NCBI RefSeq assembly: GCF_025154015.1
Contig: NZ_JAOAMV010000001.1
Span: forward strand, 620,001-684,000
Direction: 5' to 3'
Length of the DNA stretch: 64,000 nt
From: Tsuneonella litorea
GTDB taxonomy: Bacteria; Pseudomonadota; Alphaproteobacteria; Sphingomonadales; Sphingomonadaceae
Below are positions 60,767-64,000 of this stretch, one piece after another. The position numbers were made by a program, and so were the translations under genes. Position 1 is the first letter of the stretch, and each line of letters starts with the position of its first letter. The notes beneath the pieces were generated by a model. It ran no database searches. It was not told the origin of the DNA and saw nothing but the letters and a program-made list of their open reading frames with translations.

Positions 60767-61432
60767 TTATTGCGGAATTTCCCAGCGCACCGAACTCGAC
60801 CAGGTCCCCGAGGTCTCGTTGCCGTCGCCGTCGGTAGCCGGGTTGAAGCGCGCCCGCCGTGAAATCAGCGAACAGGTCGTGCTGTCGAGATCCGAATGAC
60901 CGCTCGAGCCGGTGACCTGGCAGTTCGAGACGCGGCCGTTCGCATCGACGGTCACGGTGAACCGCGTCACGCCTTCGCGTTCCTCGCGCAGGGCGCGGCT
61001 GGGATAGTCGTTGGCGTTGGCCCAGTTGCCGGGGTTGCCGCGCGGCGTGGGCGACTTGGGCTGGAACCGCGGCGGCGGCGGCGGCGGCGGCGCGACGGGC
61101 GCCGGCGGCGGCACGCGCAGTGCCGGAGGTGCCGGCGGCGGGATCGTCGGCTGGGTCTGGATCGGCGGTGGTGCCGGCGCGATGTTGATCGGCGGCGGCG
61201 GAGCGACCGGCGGCGGCGGCGCCACGTCGGGCTGTTCCTGCGGCGGCGGCGGTTCCTCCTCGGGCGGCGGCGGCTCCTCGATATCCACCGTCGTCACGCG
61301 CTCGACAGCCTTCTTGATCGCCGAATAGGCGAGGCCGGTCACGAGAGCATAGCCGATGGCGATATGGATGAGTGCAACGATGACAATCGCAATGATGCGA
61401 TTGGAACTCATCTGTTGGTCAGCGTAGGCCAT
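60767..61432 (-). CDS. tonB: Energy transducer TonB
   Basis: A 221-residue TonB. The N-terminal anchor (RIIAIVIVALIHIAIGYALV) includes the conserved His. The middle is extremely Pro-rich (EEPPPPEEEPPPP and similar), long enough to cross the periplasm. The C-terminal TonB domain runs from about 140 (DYPSRALREEREGVTRFTVTVDANGRVSNC) to the end. It transfers proton-motive energy to TonB-dependent receptors. It is the first gene of the operon. The proline tract is encoded by a GC-rich trinucleotide-like repeat (about 61068-61280). Confidence 0.95.
   Translation of the reverse strand: MAYADQQMSSNRIIAIVIVALIHIAIGYALVTGLAYSAIKKAVERVTTVDIEEPPPPEEEPPPPQEQPDVAPPPPVAPPPPINIAPAPPPIQTQPTIPPPAPPALRVPPPAPVAPPPPPPPRFQPKSPTPRGNPGNWANANDYPSRALREEREGVTRFTVTVDANGRVSNCQVTGSSGHSDLDSTTCSLISRRARFNPATDGDGNETSGTWSSSVRWEIPQ
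61068..61280 (-). repeat. GC-rich low-complexity repeat in tonB
   Basis: Repeated GGCGGC-type triplets, read as CCG/CCC proline codons on the minus strand, fill this part of tonB. Tracts of this kind vary in length by slippage, so the spacer length of TonB may differ between strains. Confidence 0.75.
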
Positions 61433-61456
61433 TCAGTCGCATCACTCCATCGTCGG

Positions 61457-61478
61457 TGCCGGATGCTGGCATCCGGCA
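61457..61478 (-). promoter_or_regulatory. Palindrome upstream of tonB
   Basis: Ten-base arms TGCCGGATGC and GCATCCGGCA around the centre TG, starting 25 bases before the tonB start codon. It may be an operator or a hairpin in the tonB leader; AAAAACAAAC follows on the plus strand. Confidence 0.6.
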
Positions 61479-61652
61479 AAAACAAACATCGGATGCGCGC
61501 GATTCGCAAACCATCGCGCCCCGACGCAATCCATGCTTGTCCACCCTGTCGGCCCACCGGTTCACGGCGACCGAACGGCCCGCCGGATCCCCGATGACCC
61601 GGCTGGGGGCCCCTGTCCGAAGGTTATTGTTCTTCTCCCCGGACCGCCGGAC

Positions 61653-61698
61653 CCTTAACCGCGAAGCAAACCCCAGGCAAACCCTTTTCCGGTTAAGG
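61653..61698. promoter_or_regulatory. Separated inverted repeat CCTTAACCG...CGGTTAAGG
   Basis: Nine-base arms at 61653-61661 and 61690-61698 with 28 bases between. Each arm carries TTAA and could bind one dimer, or the pair could bind a looped protein. The region lies between the two divergent start codons. Confidence 0.45.
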
Positions 61699-61779
61699 CC
61701 GGATTCACGCCTGAGCCGCTGAACGAGCGGGACGGGATCCGGTTTCCAATTTCCCGCGATGCTTCTAGGTGACCCGGCA

Positions 61780-62622
61780 ATGATCAGACTGCGTGATTCC
61801 CTCCGCCCGGCCTTTGCCGCCGCCGCGCTTGCCGTTTGTGTCGCAGCGGCTCCGCCACCCACTCCGGTCCCGCCGCCCACCTATGCCGACCTGGCCGACC
61901 TCGCCGATGCGGCCGGGCTTGTCGTCCATGCGAAGATCAAGCGGGCGATCCCTCTTTCGCCCGAGCGCGCGGGCACCCTCGCCCCGGGGCAGGCGCGGGT
62001 CTACGTGGAGGCGGAAACGGTGGCGCTGATCGCGGGCAACGCGCCGCTCGGCCAGTCGATAAAGTATCTCGTCGACGTGCCGCTCGACGCGAAGGGCAAG
62101 GTGCCCAAGCTCAAGAAACGCGAGGTGGTGCTGTTCGGGCGCGCCGTCACGGGCAAGCCGGGCGAGATCCAGCTGGTGGGACCGTCGGCGCAGGTCGACT
62201 GGGACCCGGCGCTCGAGGCACGGTTGCGCCCGGTGCTGGCCGAGCTCGTTTCGGCCGATGCCGCGCCTGCTGTCACCGGCGTGCGTGACGCGCTGTCGGT
62301 CGCGGGCACGCTTGCGGGCGAATCGGAAACGCAGATATTCCTTTCGACGAAAAGCGGCGATCCGGTGTCGCTGACCGTGGTGCGGCGCCCCGGGATGGCG
62401 CCGGTGTGGGGCGTGTCGTTCGGCGAGATCGTTGACCAGGCGGCCCGCCCGCCGGAACGCGAAACGCTGGCCTGGTACCGGCTCGCGTGCTTCCTGCCGC
62501 GCCAGTTGCCGGCCGCGGCGAACCTGGCCCAGGACGCGGAATCGCGCACCCGCGCGGCGCAGGACTATCGGTTCGTCATCGAGCAGCTCGGCGCCTGCCC
62601 GCGGACGCTTGCGCGGCAATAG
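61780..62622 (+). CDS. Hypothetical exported protein
   Basis: A 280-residue protein from ATG at 61780, with signal peptide (LRPAFAAAALAVCVAAAPP). ATG at 61759 would add seven residues. The mature protein has YADLADLADAAGLVVHAKIKRAIPL, VYVEAETVALIAG and YLVDVPLDAKGKVPKLKKREVVLFGRAV, a beta-rich pattern with a loop LKKREVVLF. This resembles proteins seen in sphingomonads but without known function. It lies divergent from tonB and 46 bases ahead of the homoserine dehydrogenase gene. Confidence 0.75.
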   Translation: MIRLRDSLRPAFAAAALAVCVAAAPPPTPVPPPTYADLADLADAAGLVVHAKIKRAIPLSPERAGTLAPGQARVYVEAETVALIAGNAPLGQSIKYLVDVPLDAKGKVPKLKKREVVLFGRAVTGKPGEIQLVGPSAQVDWDPALEARLRPVLAELVSADAAPAVTGVRDALSVAGTLAGESETQIFLSTKSGDPVSLTVVRRPGMAPVWGVSFGEIVDQAARPPERETLAWYRLACFLPRQLPAAANLAQDAESRTRAAQDYRFVIEQLGACPRTLARQ

Positions 62623-62668
62623 TTTCTCTTTGTTGGCCCCGGCGTGCGCGCTCCGATAGGAGCGGGGC

Positions 62669-64000
62669 ATGGAGACGGGAACTTCGAAAGCACCGCCGCG
62701 CCCGCTGCGCGTCGCGCTCGCCGGCGTCGGCACGGTGGGCGCGGGCGTCGTCCGGCTGCTCGACGCCAATGCGCGGCTGATAGAGGCGCGGGCCGGGCGC
62801 GCGATCCGGGTGGTCGCGGTCAGCGCGCGCGATCGCGACAAGGATCGCGGGGTCGACCTTTCGCCGTTCGCCTGGTGCGACGACATGACCGCGATGGCGG
62901 CGCGCGACGACGTCGACGCGGTCGTCGAACTGGTGGGCGGCGCCGATGGGCCAGCGCTGACCCTGGCGCGCAACGCGATCGCCGGCGGCAAGGCGCTGGT
63001 GACGGCCAACAAGGCGATGATCGCCCACCACGGCCTCGCGCTCGGCGAGGCCGCCGAAGCGGCCGGGGTTCCGCTCAAGTTCGAAGCCGCCGTCGCGGGC
63101 GGCATCCCGATCATCAAGGGCCTGCGCGAAGGGGCCGCCGCGAACGCCATCGACCGGGTGCAGGGCATTCTCAACGGCACCTGCAACTTCATCCTGTCGA
63201 CGATGGAAGACACCGGCCGCGATTTCGCCGACGTGCTCGCCGAAGCGCAGGCGAAGGGCTTTGCCGAAGCCGACCCCACCCTCGACATCGAGGGCATCGA
63301 CGCGGGGCACAAGCTCGCGATCCTCGCTGCCATCGCGTTCGGCGCGCGGCTCGATCTCGACCATGTCAGCTGCGAAGGGATCGCGCGGGTGCGCGCCGCC
63401 GACATCGCCCGCGCGCGCGATCTCGGCTTCGTCATCCGGCTTGTCGGCGAGGCGGACGTCGAGCAATCGGGGAGCGGCGGCGCGGCGCGGCTGCTCCAGC
63501 GCGTCCGTCCGTGCCTCGTCCCGCGCGACCATCCGCTGGCGCACGTCGACGGACCGACCAACGCGGTCGTGGCGCAAGGCAATTATTCGGGGCGCCTGCT
63601 GTTCCAGGGGGCAGGCGCAGGAGACGGGCCGACCGCGAGTGCCGTGGTCGCCGACCTGATCGACATTGCTCGCTGGGCGGCCAGGAACGGTTCGGCCGGC
63701 GGAGATGCCGGCGGAGAGACCGGGGGCGCCTTCTCGATCCCGGTCGGCGCGCTCGTCGCCATGGCCCCGGCCGAGCCCGGTGAGCGGCGCGGACGGACCT
63801 ACATCCGGTTCACCGTCGCCGACCGGCCCGGCGTGCTCGCCGAGATCACCGCAGCGATGCGCGATGCCGAAGTGTCGATCGAGAGCCTGATCCAGCAGGG
63901 CGAGCCCGACGAGGCGGGCGAAGTGCTGGTGGCGATGGTGACTCACGAAGGGGCCGAGAGATGCGTCAGCGAGGCGCTGCGCCTGCTCGACGGTTCGGCG
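62669..64000 (+). CDS. hom: Homoserine dehydrogenase (3' end beyond window)
   Basis: The ATG at 62669 has an AGGAG site and opens a 444-codon frame that runs off the window. The NAD(P)-binding motif is ALAGVGTVGAGVV; the catalytic part has VTANKAMIAHHG, FEAAVAGGIPIIKGL, ILNGTCNFILSTME and EADPTLDIEGIDAGHKLAIL. A C-terminal ACT domain begins at about RTYIRFTVADRPGVLAEIT and suggests feedback control by threonine. It reduces aspartate semialdehyde to homoserine for Thr, Met and Ile synthesis. Only the last few residues should be missing. Confidence 0.96.
   Translation, partial: METGTSKAPPRPLRVALAGVGTVGAGVVRLLDANARLIEARAGRAIRVVAVSARDRDKDRGVDLSPFAWCDDMTAMAARDDVDAVVELVGGADGPALTLARNAIAGGKALVTANKAMIAHHGLALGEAAEAAGVPLKFEAAVAGGIPIIKGLREGAAANAIDRVQGILNGTCNFILSTMEDTGRDFADVLAEAQAKGFAEADPTLDIEGIDAGHKLAILAAIAFGARLDLDHVSCEGIARVRAADIARARDLGFVIRLVGEADVEQSGSGGAARLLQRVRPCLVPRDHPLAHVDGPTNAVVAQGNYSGRLLFQGAGAGDGPTASAVVADLIDIARWAARNGSAGGDAGGETGGAFSIPVGALVAMAPAEPGERRGRTYIRFTVADRPGVLAEITAAMRDAEVSIESLIQQGEPDEAGEVLVAMVTHEGAERCVSEALRLLDGSA

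Larger units (their letters stand above)
61433..61779. other. Intergenic control region between tonB and the exported unknown
   Basis: This 347-base divergent region has no convincing gene. It holds a 22-base palindrome at 61457-61478 close to the tonB start and a separated inverted repeat at 61653-61698, both described below. Promoters for both directions must lie here. I see no clear -35/-10 pair. Confidence 0.6.

Noticed and set aside
61433-61779. Fur box in front of tonB
   Set aside because: No AT-rich 19-base Fur-like palindrome is visible; the palindrome present is GC-rich.

Overview
The window looks like chromosome from a high-GC alphaproteobacterium of the order Sphingomonadales, most likely the Erythrobacteraceae or a near relative. 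I infer this from gene content, not from a search. The clues are MipZ instead of MinCDE, MmcB, DUF2093 beside xseA, the DUF3035 lipoprotein after lspA, a PgmG-type phosphomannomutase, a ligase-associated Lhr-type helicase, and GTG/TTG start codons that share bases with the upstream stop. There is no rRNA, CRISPR array, recognisable transposase or integrase, phage structural gene, toxin-antitoxin pair or biosynthetic gene cluster. Almost everything is core-genome housekeeping.

Layout. 1-1.3 kb: end of xseA, DUF2093 and an M23 peptidase. 1.3-7.5 kb: rpmB with a strong terminator, tadA, RNase T2, a small membrane protein, nadC, a LytTR regulator with its LytS-like kinase, and an HD-domain protein. 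7.5-12.6 kb: an envelope block of PDZ-M48 peptidase, DsbA-like oxidoreductase and BepA-like M48/TPR peptidase, then an alpha/beta hydrolase and an App1-like phosphatase. 12.7-19.3 kb: a very acidic PAS-like protein, DUF2141, a sterol-desaturase-type hydroxylase, mmcB with a LexA-box-like site, a DUF885 peptidase and small unknowns. 19.4-20.7 kb: a lower-GC segment with a methyltransferase and a 450-base gene-free stretch ending at tRNA-Arg. 20.8-29.7 kb: a tight ten-gene minus-strand run (DUF3035, lspA, ileS, ribF, M19 dipeptidase, folA, purK, purE, gpmA, 45-aa protein). 29.8-35.4 kb: tRNA-Thr, a 1002-aa membrane adenylate cyclase, a pair of bacterial PH-domain proteins and a GNAT. 35.5-39.4 kb: threonine aldolase, EamA exporter, epimerase, Ste24-like peptidase. 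39.6-46.6 kb: pepN, pgeF, the cytochrome bc1 operon petABC and apt. 46.7-52.8 kb: cation/proton antiporter with an RCK domain, OmpA-like lipoprotein, tRNA-Gly, panC, mipZ, a J-domain protein and pgmG. 52.9-58.6 kb: glycine/alanine-rich lipoprotein, HTH protein, BON protein with a disordered head, Lhr-type helicase, GNAT. 58.8-62.6 kb: tonB-exbB-exbD-exbD and a secreted unknown. 62.7 kb to the end: homoserine dehydrogenase, cut by the window edge.

Functionally the window covers respiration (bc1 complex), TonB energisation, nucleotide and cofactor synthesis (purEK, folA, nadC, ribF, panC), translation (ileS, rpmB, three tRNAs, tadA), lipoprotein maturation (lspA), division-site placement (mipZ), DNA repair (xseA, mmcB, helicase) and envelope maintenance (M23, three M48, DsbA-like, OmpA-like).

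I did not find a clearly new multi-gene system. The observations most worth checking are the LexA-like box in front of mmcB, the lower-GC stretch with two near-perfect palindromes beside tRNA-Arg, the M48-DsbA-M48 envelope block, the alternative hairpins before petABC, and the palindromes and intercistronic hairpin of the tonB-exbBD operon.
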